Source: Desulfobacterales bacterium (GTDB lineage Bacteria > Desulfobacterota > Desulfobacteria > Desulfobacterales > Desulfosarcinaceae). Taken from it: a stretch of DNA of 64,000 bases. Both the position numbers and the translations under genes were made by a program. Under the pieces are notes generated by a model. The model searched no databases, was not told the origin of the DNA, and was given only the letters and a program-made list of their open reading frames with translations. Positions 38,541-47,994 of the stretch are shown piece by piece. Positions within the stretch are counted from its first letter, which is position 1; each line of letters opens with the position of its first letter. Where the stretch lies: contig JACRDD010000024.1 in NCBI GenBank assembly GCA_016218685.1, positions 1 to 64,000 of the forward strand, given 5' to 3'.

Positions 38541-40244
38541 ATGGACTGGCCAACGATCATCGTTCATATATCGGGGCTATCGATCGTCTTCTTCTACGCC
38601 CTGAGCCGCTTCAACACGCCGCCGCCCTTAATGCCGACGGCATCGGAAGACAGCCCTAAACTCGCGACGACCATCCGCCAGTGGTTTCAAATGCGCGAAC
38701 CTTCGACGCCGCTGGTCTATCCGCCGCCGCGGGCCAACACCACGGCGTTCAAGTTCTGGTTGTACCGCAACATTTACGCTTTCATCGGGGTCGGTATCTA
38801 TCTGCTCGCATCCCAGGTACCCGGTGTGCGCGCTCCGATTCCGCAACTCATCGCGCTTTTCGGGCACGACAAGCTTCCCGAGTTGGACTTGACCAACGGC
38901 CTGGTGCTCGCCGTGCTGCTGGTGGCCTTGTCGCGCATGCCGCCGCTGAGCCGGGCCGATGCGGCCCTGCGACGTCTGCTGTATGAGCGCGCCAGCATTC
39001 CGGCCAAGCAGTTGGAGTTCCAACGCAGCTTGTATGGGGCCGATTACCACCCCGAAGCCCGACTGCTGCAAAAGGTGCGCAAGGCCCTGGAGGCCGATGG
39101 TTTCGACCTGGCGGACATCGTCTATGACCCGAACGCCACCACCCGTTCGTTATGGACCAAAACCAGCCTGCTCATCGAACAGTTGCAGGCCTGGAGCACC
39201 GATGACCACTATACGACCGCCCTGGCCATCCTGCGCGAACCTGGCTCCGAGAAACTTACCGCCGACCGCGTACGCGAGGCCTACGAAGCCTTGAAAGGGG
39301 ATGCCCGGACTTGCCTGGCGGCGTTGCGCAATGCACCGGGCGCCGAGGAGACCCAACTGCGCGACATGCGCTTCCGCCAGGAGTGCAAAATGCTTCTGGA
39401 CGCGATCTACTGTCTGCTGGCGCGCATCGCTTTACGCTCGCACTACAGTTTCAACGACGCGACGGCCGCGGTCCGCAGGGCCGGGTTCCATATCCAGACC
39501 AGCACCGCGCCGTTGCCCAACAAAAACGACCTGGTGGCACTCGTTCTGTTACTATTCCTAGTGACCACGATTCCCTTGGGATACAGGGTGGGCTTCGGCC
39601 GGGCCGCCATGATCACCCTCGTCTATTTGCTCTCCATCCTGACACCCATCTACCTGGCGGCGGAATGGCCCAACCTGCTGCGCCGCGCCCCAGGCAAACT
39701 GCCACCCATCGCTTTTCCGCTGCTGACTGGCTTGGTCGCCGCTGCCTTGGGCTTTGTCGTTACAGTGGTGGGCAATAGCCTGCTGCTCCCCAAAGCGCTC
39801 TGCGGCGCAACCCCGGCGTTGCTTTGCAGCCTGGACCGCTGGATCAATAATACACATCCCTGGACGGTCCTGATCTTGTGTTTCAGCGCGGCCCTGTCCG
39901 TGCTCATGATGGTGGGGCGCTATCCGGGGGAAAAGGAGTTCCAGGGGTTCGGCCGCTACCGTCAATGGGCCAGCTTGAGCGATGCCTTGCTGTTGGCGGG
40001 ATTGGTATTGGGTTTGATGACGCTGTATGTATTGCCCCGTTTAACGCAACTGAATCCGGGTCAATTCGACTGGACAACCCTGATTCGGCCTGTGATTACG
40101 GCGTTTTTCATCGGGCTGGTGGTGCCCACCTGGTATCGCGGCAATGCCAGGCAGATCAGTGACGATTGGCAACATCGCCATACCGGTGACCCTGGTTCGG
40201 ACAAGGCCGTGCAACCGATTTCAGGCGGATTCGGGAGGGTCTGA
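38541..40244 (+). CDS. Unrecognised multi-spanning membrane protein
   Basis: 567 residues that I cannot assign to a family. An N-terminal helix, two more helices (about 70-95 and 115-135), a soluble cytoplasmic-like section (about 140-330) with many charged residues, then about six helices (330-545) and a hydrophilic tail. The soluble part includes 'LRDMRFRQECKMLLDAIYCLLARIAL', and the last membrane loops are short. No ATPase, protease or transporter signature was seen. The ATG at 38541 has a clear GGAGGTG site. It overlaps the end of a convergent small gene by 24 bases. Confidence 0.75.
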   Translation: MDWPTIIVHISGLSIVFFYALSRFNTPPPLMPTASEDSPKLATTIRQWFQMREPSTPLVYPPPRANTTAFKFWLYRNIYAFIGVGIYLLASQVPGVRAPIPQLIALFGHDKLPELDLTNGLVLAVLLVALSRMPPLSRADAALRRLLYERASIPAKQLEFQRSLYGADYHPEARLLQKVRKALEADGFDLADIVYDPNATTRSLWTKTSLLIEQLQAWSTDDHYTTALAILREPGSEKLTADRVREAYEALKGDARTCLAALRNAPGAEETQLRDMRFRQECKMLLDAIYCLLARIALRSHYSFNDATAAVRRAGFHIQTSTAPLPNKNDLVALVLLLFLVTTIPLGYRVGFGRAAMITLVYLLSILTPIYLAAEWPNLLRRAPGKLPPIAFPLLTGLVAAALGFVVTVVGNSLLLPKALCGATPALLCSLDRWINNTHPWTVLILCFSAALSVLMMVGRYPGEKEFQGFGRYRQWASLSDALLLAGLVLGLMTLYVLPRLTQLNPGQFDWTTLIRPVITAFFIGLVVPTWYRGNARQISDDWQHRHTGDPGSDKAVQPISGGFGRV

Positions 40245-40583
40245 AGAGGTGGGCGGCGGCGGGGCGCAAGCCCCGGAGAGTTGGTCGTTTTTCAAAAAGT
40301 CATAGAGCCGGCCCGTATAGCGGCACTGGATCATGTCGCGGATCTTTCGCATCAGGTATTCGCGGGTGGTCCCTTCGCCGTCGATGCGCAGGCGGAACGC
40401 CAGGAGACGCTGCAGGGCCACGTCCGCCTGATCCCGCTCGGGCACCATGCGCATCACATTGCGCAGCATGCTATACAGCGGCCCGCCCAGGGATTCGATG
40501 GAGATGACCTTGTCTTTGTCCATGCGCTCCAACCACGATATTTGCTCTTGGCGCTCGTCCAGAATCGCCGGCACGCAAATCAT
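40221..40583 (-). CDS. Small unrecognised protein
   Basis: 120 residues, cytoplasmic, with a hydrophobic start (MICVPAIL), a charged helix-rich middle and a proline-rich tail ending PPPPTSSDPPESA. The middle section ('QADVALQRLLAFRLRIDGEGTTREYLMRKIRDMIQ') looks like a small helical domain. I know no family for it. The start is the ATG at 40583; a TTG upstream is possible. It lies 52 bases downstream of the CheX-FliN gene and probably shares its transcript. Its end overlaps the convergent membrane-protein gene. Confidence 0.6.
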   Translation of the reverse strand: MICVPAILDERQEQISWLERMDKDKVISIESLGGPLYSMLRNVMRMVPERDQADVALQRLLAFRLRIDGEGTTREYLMRKIRDMIQCRYTGRLYDFLKNDQLSGACAPPPPTSSDPPESA

Positions 40584-40635
40584 AATCGAAGCCCCCGCCT
40601 TGTACAACGAGTTTTAGGGCAAATCCTGAAATTGT

Positions 40636-41982
40636 TCACCTCAGACTTTCCACCCGCTCCTTGCGGCTGACCACCTCGACGATACGAATGCCGTACTTCT
40701 CCCTTTCCACCACCACCTCGCCTTTGGCGATGAGGGTTTCGTTGACCAGCAAGTCCACCGGTTCGCCTTCCAACTGGTTGAGCTCCACCACCGAACCCTG
40801 CCCCATCTTGAGCACCTCGTTAATGCGGCGGCTGGTGCGGCCCAACTCCACGGTCAGTTCGATGGGGATCTCCATGATCAGGCGCAGGTTGCGCAATTCG
40901 GCATCGGCCTGGTCCAGCACCTCGGCCTCTTTACCTTTGGCGGTCCTGGCGTTCAGTTTGGATTCGTCGAAGTCGTCCCGCTTGATGCCCGCGTCCACGA
41001 TGACGGTATTGCCGCCGCAGGAGAACAAAAAGCGTTGGGTCTTGATGATGTTCAGCGATTCGACCCGGAAGTCCTTGCCGTTGGTGATGGCCGGCGTAGA
41101 CAGCACGCAGGAAAGGCCCACATCCACGAAAGCGGATTTGAGATTGCCGCCGATGATGTTGCTCAATTCGCGCATCACATCATAGACTTCTTCATCGCTG
41201 CCGATCTCTTCCACCTTGATGCCCAGCATGGCCGCGGTCATCTCGCGCGCGAAATCGTCATTGACCTGGATGTTAAATAGGCCCTGCACGTCGCCGGCAA
41301 AGCTGACCGTGCCCACCGTTCGCTTCTCTTCCCGGAAGCCCTCGGGTACTTCGGGGATATTGGCGGTTTCCATGGAGAGCATGGTGTAGAACACATCGAT
41401 GACGCCATTGATCACGGTGGTGGGAATGTCCACGGAATTTATTTTGGCCTGGATTTCAACACTGTCCAGTTGGGCAATACCGGCAATTTCGGCCTTGGCG
41501 CCGAGATCCTCCTTGAGGGTGATCTCTACGAGCAGTTCATGCTTCTTATGCCGGAAAATCCACTTGTGCAGGTCACCCATCTTGCTGGGCTCGATCTTAA
41601 AATCCGAACCGCGGGTGATGGAGGGGGTGGAGATGACACAGGATAGATCGCTGTCTTGAAACTCGCTGCGCAAATTGCCGCTGATGATGTTGGCCAGCTC
41701 GCCCAGGACATCCTTGACCTCCTCCTCGCTATCGATTTGGTTCGCTTCGATACCCAGCATGCTGGTGGTGATCAGAGTGGCGAATTCCTGGCTGACATGC
41801 AGGCTCATGGTGCCGACCACCTCGCCGGCAAAGTGCACGGCACTCACCATCCGTTTCTCGTTGAGCCCGGCATCCGTAATCATGCCCACTTTGGCCATGG
41901 GCATGGAGAGCATGGTGTCGAAGGTTTCGAGAACACAGTTATTGATGTTCTTTTCGACTGCGGTAATACGGATCTTTTCCAT
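40636..41982 (-). CDS. CheX-CheX-FliN (SpoA) fusion protein
   Basis: 448 residues. Two tandem CheX/CheC-like domains (about 1-155 and 185-345) each keep the phosphatase-type E-x-x-N pair ('LGELANIISGNL' and 'MRELSNIIGGNL'). A linker rich in Ala, Glu and Lys leads into a C-terminal FliN/SpoA domain (about 370-448: 'IPIELTVELGRTSRRINEVLKMGQGSVVELNQ'). Bacillus FliY joins CheC and FliN; here two CheX units are joined. It could dephosphorylate CheY-P at the flagellar switch, or be a free switch-like adaptor. No flagellar or chemotaxis gene lies nearby. The start has an AGGA site. Confidence 0.88.
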   Translation of the reverse strand: MEKIRITAVEKNINNCVLETFDTMLSMPMAKVGMITDAGLNEKRMVSAVHFAGEVVGTMSLHVSQEFATLITTSMLGIEANQIDSEEEVKDVLGELANIISGNLRSEFQDSDLSCVISTPSITRGSDFKIEPSKMGDLHKWIFRHKKHELLVEITLKEDLGAKAEIAGIAQLDSVEIQAKINSVDIPTTVINGVIDVFYTMLSMETANIPEVPEGFREEKRTVGTVSFAGDVQGLFNIQVNDDFAREMTAAMLGIKVEEIGSDEEVYDVMRELSNIIGGNLKSAFVDVGLSCVLSTPAITNGKDFRVESLNIIKTQRFLFSCGGNTVIVDAGIKRDDFDESKLNARTAKGKEAEVLDQADAELRNLRLIMEIPIELTVELGRTSRRINEVLKMGQGSVVELNQLEGEPVDLLVNETLIAKGEVVVEREKYGIRIVEVVSRKERVESLR

Positions 41983-42006
41983 GACGTCGTCCTGGTGAGC
42001 GCCGGC

Positions 42007-42027
42007 TGCGCAATCTGCAATTGCGCA
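42007..42027 (-). repeat. Short hairpin upstream of the CheX-FliN gene
   Basis: Perfect eight-base inverted repeat, TGCGCAAT / ATTGCGCA, with a five-base loop, 25 bases before the ATG of the CheX-CheX-FliN gene. It could fold in the mRNA leader or be an operator. No function is known. Confidence 0.4.
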
Positions 42028-42253
42028 AGCTCGTCAGTAAATTGACGGGTTTACATCCCCATGGGATCGCCTCCCTGGCACTCGACCGTCTCGCCGAACG
42101 GTTTCGCCGCGCCTGGAGGTTGTCGGGGGTGGTTACATACCCGAATCTGTGGTCGACAATGCAAATTGTCGGCCAAATTTCAAATGGAGGAGGATTGACT
42201 TTTCGCGGATGGGGTGGCCAAGGTGCAATCACCTTGACGCGCCCGAATGCTTT

Positions 42254-43675
42254 CTATGCGGCCCGGGCGGAAATTTTGGGTTGGGCCACGCCAGCGGATG
42301 CGGCCATGACGGAAGCCGGGTCGAATTGCGGCGCTTTGGCCGGTGCGCCGCGTGTCAGCCAGCCGGATTGGGAGGAGGTAAAGATGCCCCATAATGGAAT
42401 CCACCACAGACACACGAGCCAGTAGAACGAAAACGGCAGGGACCATTTCAAACCGAACCAGCCGCCGTGACGATGGAAGTGGACGATGGCCGGCAGAATG
42501 GCGGAAAGCACGGCCCCGGTGGCCAACACGACCAGCGTGCCCAGGGGCTCCAGGATAAGTTGCACCATGACGGCGCACTTAAAGGCCTCGGTGAAGGTCA
42601 TGCGCACCATCTGGGTGATACTGAACAACCGCACCCACCCACTGCCGCTGTCGTTGGTGCGGAAGCGGCCGAAAACGAAACCGAACATCACCAGGTTCTC
42701 ACGCACGTTGCTGCGCGCCCAGCGCAGGAGCATCCGGCGCAACCCCTTGAACTGCACCGGAACCTTTGTCAAGACCACGGCATCCCGCTGGTAAACCACC
42801 CGCAGCCCCGCGGCGATCACCAGGTTGGTCAGGGCCCGGTCCTCACCGATATTGGCAGGCTTGCTCATGAAGGTCTGAACGGCCCAGCCTGCCAGCAGCG
42901 GCTTGAGGCTTTCGGCCCGATAGGCGGAAAGGGCACCCGGGGTGCAGAAAACACCGCCATAGACGCTTTGGCCGGTGCGGATGAAATCGAAAGCGCTGGT
43001 AAAAGAGACCTCCATCATTTTAGGAATGGCCCCTTCGTCCATGTTCAAGACCCGGACGTTGCCGGCCACTGACCCGACGCGGGGGTCGGCCACGAAGGGG
43101 CTGACCAGATGGCGCAGGGTGTCGGGCAGTACTTCGGAATCGGAATCGATGGTCACGAAGACCTGACCGGTGGCCTGGGCAAATCCGGCCATCAGCGCAT
43201 GGCGTTTGCCCATGTTTGATGGCTGGCGGATCAACTGCACGTTTTTGGGAAACTGTTTGTGGGCCATCACCATCCAGCGCCAGGTATCATCCGCCGAACC
43301 ATCGTCCACGCAAATCACCTGCAATTTTTTGGAAGGGTACCGGCTGGTCATGACGCTGCGCACCGTAGCCAAGATCTGCGAACCTTCGTTGAAGGCCGGA
43401 ATGATGATCGAAACAGTGGGCAAAAATGCCGTTTGGAGGGGGGGATAGGATTTGTAGCGCATGGCGAAGCAAATGCGCCACACCAGGGTAAGGATGCCGA
43501 CGAACGTCAGGCTCATACCGAGGGAACTCTTCATCAGCCGCAGCCATGGAAGGGCCTGGGAAGATGAATGGGCCATGGAAAGGGATTGCCAAGCGACCAT
43601 GCCGACAACTGAAACAACAACCGCCAGCAATAGCCAGGGATACAATCTGTCCGCTTTAATGGAGTATCGTACCAT
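42254..43675 (-). CDS. Family 2 processive-type glycosyltransferase
   Basis: 473 residues. Two N-terminal membrane helices, a GT-A domain with 'SIIIPAFNEG', 'CVDDGSADDTW', 'TIDSDSEVL', 'GEDRALTN' and 'LLRWARSNVREN' (in place of the usual QxxRW), and about four C-terminal helices. This resembles NodC, hyaluronan synthase and PgaC, which polymerise and export beta-linked polysaccharides. Polysaccharide identity cannot be told from sequence. No export or deacetylase partner is adjacent. The start at 43675 has only a weak purine-rich site. Confidence 0.88.
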   Translation of the reverse strand: MVRYSIKADRLYPWLLLAVVVSVVGMVAWQSLSMAHSSSQALPWLRLMKSSLGMSLTFVGILTLVWRICFAMRYKSYPPLQTAFLPTVSIIIPAFNEGSQILATVRSVMTSRYPSKKLQVICVDDGSADDTWRWMVMAHKQFPKNVQLIRQPSNMGKRHALMAGFAQATGQVFVTIDSDSEVLPDTLRHLVSPFVADPRVGSVAGNVRVLNMDEGAIPKMMEVSFTSAFDFIRTGQSVYGGVFCTPGALSAYRAESLKPLLAGWAVQTFMSKPANIGEDRALTNLVIAAGLRVVYQRDAVVLTKVPVQFKGLRRMLLRWARSNVRENLVMFGFVFGRFRTNDSGSGWVRLFSITQMVRMTFTEAFKCAVMVQLILEPLGTLVVLATGAVLSAILPAIVHFHRHGGWFGLKWSLPFSFYWLVCLWWIPLWGIFTSSQSGWLTRGAPAKAPQFDPASVMAASAGVAQPKISARAA

Positions 43676-44094
43676 CTTTTTATCTTGTTAGTATTTTGAT
43701 TCGTTTATATTTTTCGAAGCCTTCGGTGTTCTCCAAGTAACAAAATGCGCGACTATGCTCCGCTTCTTGAAAGGAGTCAAGTAGAAATTGAAGAAATCGG
43801 TAGAGAAGAAGTAGAGAAGCACCAACGGTTGCATGGCGCAAGAAAATCAAGTCAATGAGCGGGTGAATGCTTCGCATGATGCGTGGTCCGTCGATCTTCA
43901 ATGATCTTAGAAGCAATCCTTATACCATCACGCAAGGTGCTGTATTTTTAAAATATTGCTTTTATCGATCTGCGCGCCGGCTACCAAAATTGCGCACGGC
44001 TGACGTTTTAGGCCGTATTTACCCACGGTCCGCGCAATAAAAAAAAGCCCCGGCCGAAGCCGGGGCACTGGAACCAAGTATTGCTTTTATCGAA
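43676..44094. other. AT-rich non-coding stretch upstream of the glycosyltransferase
   Basis: 419 bases with clearly lower GC than the surroundings. It contains the fhs terminator at its right end and should contain the glycosyltransferase promoter. A 78-codon open frame on the minus strand has no good start signal and I do not accept it. Nothing else stands out. Confidence 0.4.
44039..44066 (-). terminator. Rho-independent terminator of fhs
   Basis: On the minus strand an eight-base perfect stem GCCCCGGC / GCCGGGGC with a four-base TTCG loop is followed by eight thymines. It starts 29 bases after the fhs stop codon. Confidence 0.93.
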
Positions 44095-45858
44095 TTAGAA
44101 CAGACCGCTCACCTTGCCGGTGGCCGGATCGACGTCGACGCGGCGGAAGGCAGGGTTGGAGGCGGTGCCGGGCATCAGGCTGATGGTGCCGGCGCAGGGG
44201 CACAGGAACTTGGCGCCCGAGTAAATCAATACGTCGCGGATTGGCAGCCGCCAGTTTTTGGGCACGCCCTTTTTCACCGGGTCGTGGCTCAGGGAGAGAT
44301 GAGTTTTGACCATCATGGTGGCGAAATCGGCGTACTTGGGATCCTTTTCCAGCATCTCCGCCTTGGCGTTGGCTTCGGGGGACCAATCCACGCCGTCGGC
44401 GCCGTAAATTTCGGTGGCGATCTTTTGAACGCGATCGCGCAGCTTCATCTCCAGCGGATAGAGGAATTTGAATTCGTTGTTCTCGTTGCAGGCGTCAATA
44501 ACTGCATCGGCCAGTTCCAGGGCGCCTTGACCGCCCTTGAGCCAATGTTCGGAGACCGCGCAACGGGCGCCGGCTTTCTCGGCGGCCTTGCGGATCACGT
44601 TACACTCGGCATCGGTATCGGTATAGAAACGGTTGATGCAGACGACCGGGTTGATGCCCGATTTGCGGATCACGCCGATCAGGTGCACCATGTTCTCGCA
44701 GCCCTTTTCCACCAGGCCCAGGTTCTCCTTGGTGTAGGCGTCGTCCAGAGCCTTACCGGCCACGACCTTGGGCCCGCCGCCGTGCATCTTCAGGGCGCGC
44801 ACGGTGGTGGTCAGAATGGAGACGTGGGGTTTCAGGCCGGAGAAACGGCACTTGACGTTCCAGAACTTCTCGAAACCGATATCGGCGGCAAAGCCCGACT
44901 CGGTCACATGGTAATCCCACAGTTTCAAGCCCACGCGGTCGGCGATGATCGAGCTCTGACCCACGGCGATGTTGGCGAAGGGGCCGGCGTGCACGAGGCA
45001 GGGCTGGTATTCGGCCGTGCTCATCAGGGTGGGGTTGATGGTGTTGCGCATGAAGGCCGCCATGGCGTTGCCGACTTCCAGGTCGCCGGTGGTGACCGGT
45101 TTGCCGGATTTGTCGAAGGCCACGGTGATGTTGTTGAGGCGCTCTTTGAGGTCGGCCAGATCCTTGGCCACGGCCAGGATCGCCATGCATTCGGAACCCA
45201 CGGCGATGCCGAACTTGCTCTGCATCATGTAGCCGTCGGTGCGACCGCCGATGCCGATGATGATGTTGCGCAGGGCCTGGGCGCAGTAATCGATGACCCA
45301 GCCCATCTCAACGCGGGTGGGATCGATGTCCAGGCGGCGCATGCCGGTCAGGCGGGCCAACTGCTCATCATTATAATTGCGCTCATGCTGCATGCGGCTG
45401 GTCATGGCCACCATGCCGAGGTTGTGCGCGTTCATGATGTCGTTGATGTCGCCGGTCAAGCCCAGGGAGAACTCGGTCATGGGGATCAGCAGCGAGTTGC
45501 CGCCGCCGGCCGCCGTACCTTTGACGTTCATGGTCGGGCCGCCCGAGGGCTGCCGCAATGCACCGCCGACGTTCTTGCCGCGCGCACCCAAGCCTTCGAT
45601 CAAGCCCAGGGAGGTGGTGCTTTTGCCTTCACCCAAGGGGGTCGGGGTGATGGCCGTGACTTCAATGTACTTGCCGTCCGGTTTGGCTTTGAGCCGATTG
45701 ATGATCTTTAGAAAATCGAGTTTGGAGAGACGGCCCATGGCCAGCATCTCGTCCTTTTCCAGGCCCAGCTTTTCCCGCCAATCGTCGGGCATGGGCATGT
45801 TCTTTTCCGCTTCCTCGGAAATTTGCCAGTCGGCCATCTTTGTCGCATCGTAAGCCAT
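44095..45858 (-). CDS. fhs: Formate--tetrahydrofolate ligase
   Basis: 587 residues, typical length. It couples formate to tetrahydrofolate with ATP, the formyl-forming step of the methyl branch of the Wood-Ljungdahl pathway. The P-loop '[11 protein letters not shown]' lies near 73-83, and '[19 protein letters not shown]' and '[13 protein letters not shown]' follow. The ATG has a strong AAGGAGG site. It is a single-gene unit with its own terminator. Other folate-branch enzymes are not in the window. Confidence 0.97.
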   Translation of the reverse strand: MAYDATKMADWQISEEAEKNMPMPDDWREKLGLEKDEMLAMGRLSKLDFLKIINRLKAKPDGKYIEVTAITPTPLGEGKSTTSLGLIEGLGARGKNVGGALRQPSGGPTMNVKGTAAGGGNSLLIPMTEFSLGLTGDINDIMNAHNLGMVAMTSRMQHERNYNDEQLARLTGMRRLDIDPTRVEMGWVIDYCAQALRNIIIGIGGRTDGYMMQSKFGIAVGSECMAILAVAKDLADLKERLNNITVAFDKSGKPVTTGDLEVGNAMAAFMRNTINPTLMSTAEYQPCLVHAGPFANIAVGQSSIIADRVGLKLWDYHVTESGFAADIGFEKFWNVKCRFSGLKPHVSILTTTVRALKMHGGGPKVVAGKALDDAYTKENLGLVEKGCENMVHLIGVIRKSGINPVVCINRFYTDTDAECNVIRKAAEKAGARCAVSEHWLKGGQGALELADAVIDACNENNEFKFLYPLEMKLRDRVQKIATEIYGADGVDWSPEANAKAEMLEKDPKYADFATMMVKTHLSLSHDPVKKGVPKNWRLPIRDVLIYSGAKFLCPCAGTISLMPGTASNPAFRRVDVDPATGKVSGLF

Positions 45859-46151
45859 CGATTCAACCTCCTTATTAATTGTGGTTCTGGTAGTTGGGAT
45901 GCAAGGCGCCCTCTCACCACCGGCGCCGGTTATTGTTAAATACTCGCGTGGGGCCCATTCAGGATGGCGCTAAAGCCGCTGCGCCGTCACCATGCCTGGA
46001 TGAAATCGAGATCGGATCGGGATTCAACGCAGGCTGATAAATACGCGCCTCCTTAACATGGGACTTTATGATTTAGCAAGCGCAAAGGACCTGCGTTTAA
46101 GCGTCGAGGGCGGGTGCTGGACCCCACTTTGGCTGCCGCATTTTTGGCTTT
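45859..46151. other. Region upstream of fhs
   Basis: 293 bases between the LTA-synthase-like stop and the fhs start. The fhs promoter must be here. No terminator hairpin, riboswitch core or small gene could be recognised by eye. Confidence 0.35.
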
Positions 46152-47927
46152 TCAGTCGGCGTGGGCGTTGCGATACCCGAAGAGGGAGAAGATCGGCTTG
46201 CCGTCCATGGCATGGGCCATAACCGTCATGTATTGCTCCCGCTGATGGGTAGGGTCGGCGTGGTTTTCCGCGTTCACGGCCAGCGTATGCTTTACCTTGT
46301 TTTGGGTCAGGTAGCTCAGGATGATCCGGGGAACATCGTAATGATGAATGGTGTCATAACGGACCGGCCGGCCATTCTCGACGATATAGATGCGATTGAG
46401 ATGAATGGCATCCTTGGCGTTGTCGAGATAGCGCAGATCCGCATAGGTATTCGGTCCATAGGTGAGGGAGGGCAGGTGGTCGCTCACCAATATGATGATG
46501 CTGCGCGGATCGATGCGCACCAATTCCTTGACATAGGACGCGATGACTTCGGTGCGGTAGTAATACTGATTGACGGCCCGCTCCAATTGATCGTCCGGGA
46601 ACTTGCCCATGCCCGAGATCTCGACCACCTTGGGCCGTTTTTCCAGATTGATCAGATGGGGTGTATGGCCGTAGACCGTCATGATGTAGTTCAACAGGGG
46701 CTTGCCGGGATTTTGCCGCATCCAGTCGCCGACGAAGGCCAAATTCTGGGAAAAGAGATCGCCGTCATACATGAAGAATTCGTCGGTTACGTCACCGGCG
46801 TTAAAATAGGAGCCCCCCACGGGTGCGTATTCCCTGGGGTAGTAAATGCTTTCGAATCCCAAACCCTCGTAGGCCTTGGTGGCGTTAAAAAAATCAGGGT
46901 AAAAAGCGTTGGTCGCCATGGTGTGGTAGCCTGCCTGGCCAAGGATATTGGACAGGCACAAGGTCTTGGCGCCGGTGAAAACATCGAATTCGATGCCCGA
47001 CAGCTCCCGCATGGCAGGCACGCCGCAAAGCACTTCGAACTCGGCCTGGGCCGTCGAGCCGCCGAATACCGGCGAAATCGACATGCCCGCCTTGTTTTTG
47101 AAAAGCGCTTCGAAAGCAGGATGCTCGGGATTGCGAGAAAAACGGGCGTTGCGCAGCAGGTTGGGATCGAGAAAACTCTCCAGTACGATCAAGTGAACGT
47201 TATTCTTGAGCTTCAGGTCGTTAACCGCTGCCACCACGTCATCAAATGCGTTCAAATAGCGGATGTTGCCGCGATATGCGATGGTTTTTTCAAGACTGTT
47301 GATTCTGCGCGCCTCATTGTACAGGGCCATGCCGATCCGGCCGTTGAGTTCCGCCTGTTCGGTGTCCGACATATAGTGGATGGGTCTTTGGACCCGTTCG
47401 AAGCCTGCCATGAAAAAAGCGGGAAACCCCTCCACCGCCACCACGAGCACCAACAATGGCACTGCCCCCTGCAGCAGCGGCCGCAATTGCCGCCATTGCA
47501 CGGCCCGCAGAAAGACGGCCAGCGGCAGCCCCACGGCCAGCAACAGTAAGATTTTGTTCAGGATGGGCATCACCATGAACATTTCGGGCAGTTCGGTCAC
47601 CTCGGTGAGGCGCAGCATCCGGCCAAACAGCACATGGTAGGCGTCGAAGACCACATAGGCCAGGACGATGGGCAGGGCCGCGATCACGGCTTGCCACCGC
47701 GACGGCCGCGTGATCAGGTTAAAATAATAAAAAAGGTAAAGCAGCAGCGGGATTTCCAAACGCCAGGCCTGCACGAATATAGGCAACCCACCGAAGTAGC
47801 CGGCCACCAGCGTATAGGCGCTCAAAAACAGCAAAAAAGCGATATAGGGCTTAATTGCGGGTTTGAACGTCGCCAGGCGATCGCGCAATGTTTTAAAGAT
47901 GAATGCCATAGCGGTCTCATATACCAT
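46152..47927 (-). CDS. LTA-synthase-like sulfatase-family membrane enzyme
   Basis: 591 residues: about five N-terminal membrane helices (20-180), then an extracytoplasmic alkaline-phosphatase/sulfatase-fold domain. Metal and catalytic residues are visible: Glu250 in 'LIVLESF', nucleophile Thr292 in 'FGGSTAQAEFEVLCG', His421 in 'VYGHTPH', and Asp483-His484 in 'LVSDHLPS'. Family members transfer phosphoglycerol or phosphoethanolamine to glycans or lipids. The ATG at 47909 is an alternative start; neither start has a strong site. It lies 67 bases downstream of an ABC exporter pair on the same strand, which may export or flip its substrate. Confidence 0.88.
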   Translation of the reverse strand: MVYETAMAFIFKTLRDRLATFKPAIKPYIAFLLFLSAYTLVAGYFGGLPIFVQAWRLEIPLLLYLFYYFNLITRPSRWQAVIAALPIVLAYVVFDAYHVLFGRMLRLTEVTELPEMFMVMPILNKILLLLAVGLPLAVFLRAVQWRQLRPLLQGAVPLLVLVVAVEGFPAFFMAGFERVQRPIHYMSDTEQAELNGRIGMALYNEARRINSLEKTIAYRGNIRYLNAFDDVVAAVNDLKLKNNVHLIVLESFLDPNLLRNARFSRNPEHPAFEALFKNKAGMSISPVFGGSTAQAEFEVLCGVPAMRELSGIEFDVFTGAKTLCLSNILGQAGYHTMATNAFYPDFFNATKAYEGLGFESIYYPREYAPVGGSYFNAGDVTDEFFMYDGDLFSQNLAFVGDWMRQNPGKPLLNYIMTVYGHTPHLINLEKRPKVVEISGMGKFPDDQLERAVNQYYYRTEVIASYVKELVRIDPRSIIILVSDHLPSLTYGPNTYADLRYLDNAKDAIHLNRIYIVENGRPVRYDTIHHYDVPRIILSYLTQNKVKHTLAVNAENHADPTHQREQYMTVMAHAMDGKPIFSLFGYRNAHAD

Positions 47928-47994
47928 CGATCATATGAATCTTCAATAGGTTGGAAGAATGGGCGAACCCCCGGAAACGGTTCCGGTTTTTGGA

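Noticed and set aside
43680-43916. 78-codon minus-strand frame in the AT-rich gap before the glycosyltransferase
   Set aside because: No ribosome site, no recognisable domain; probably chance.
44284-45711. Plus-strand open frame of 475 codons opposite fhs
   Set aside because: fhs is certain; the frame is a composition artefact.
47971-47986. Hairpin CCGGAA / TTCCGG after the ABC exporter stop
   Set aside because: On the transcribed minus strand no thymine run follows, so it is not a convincing terminator; the plus strand has a thymine run but no gene upstream.
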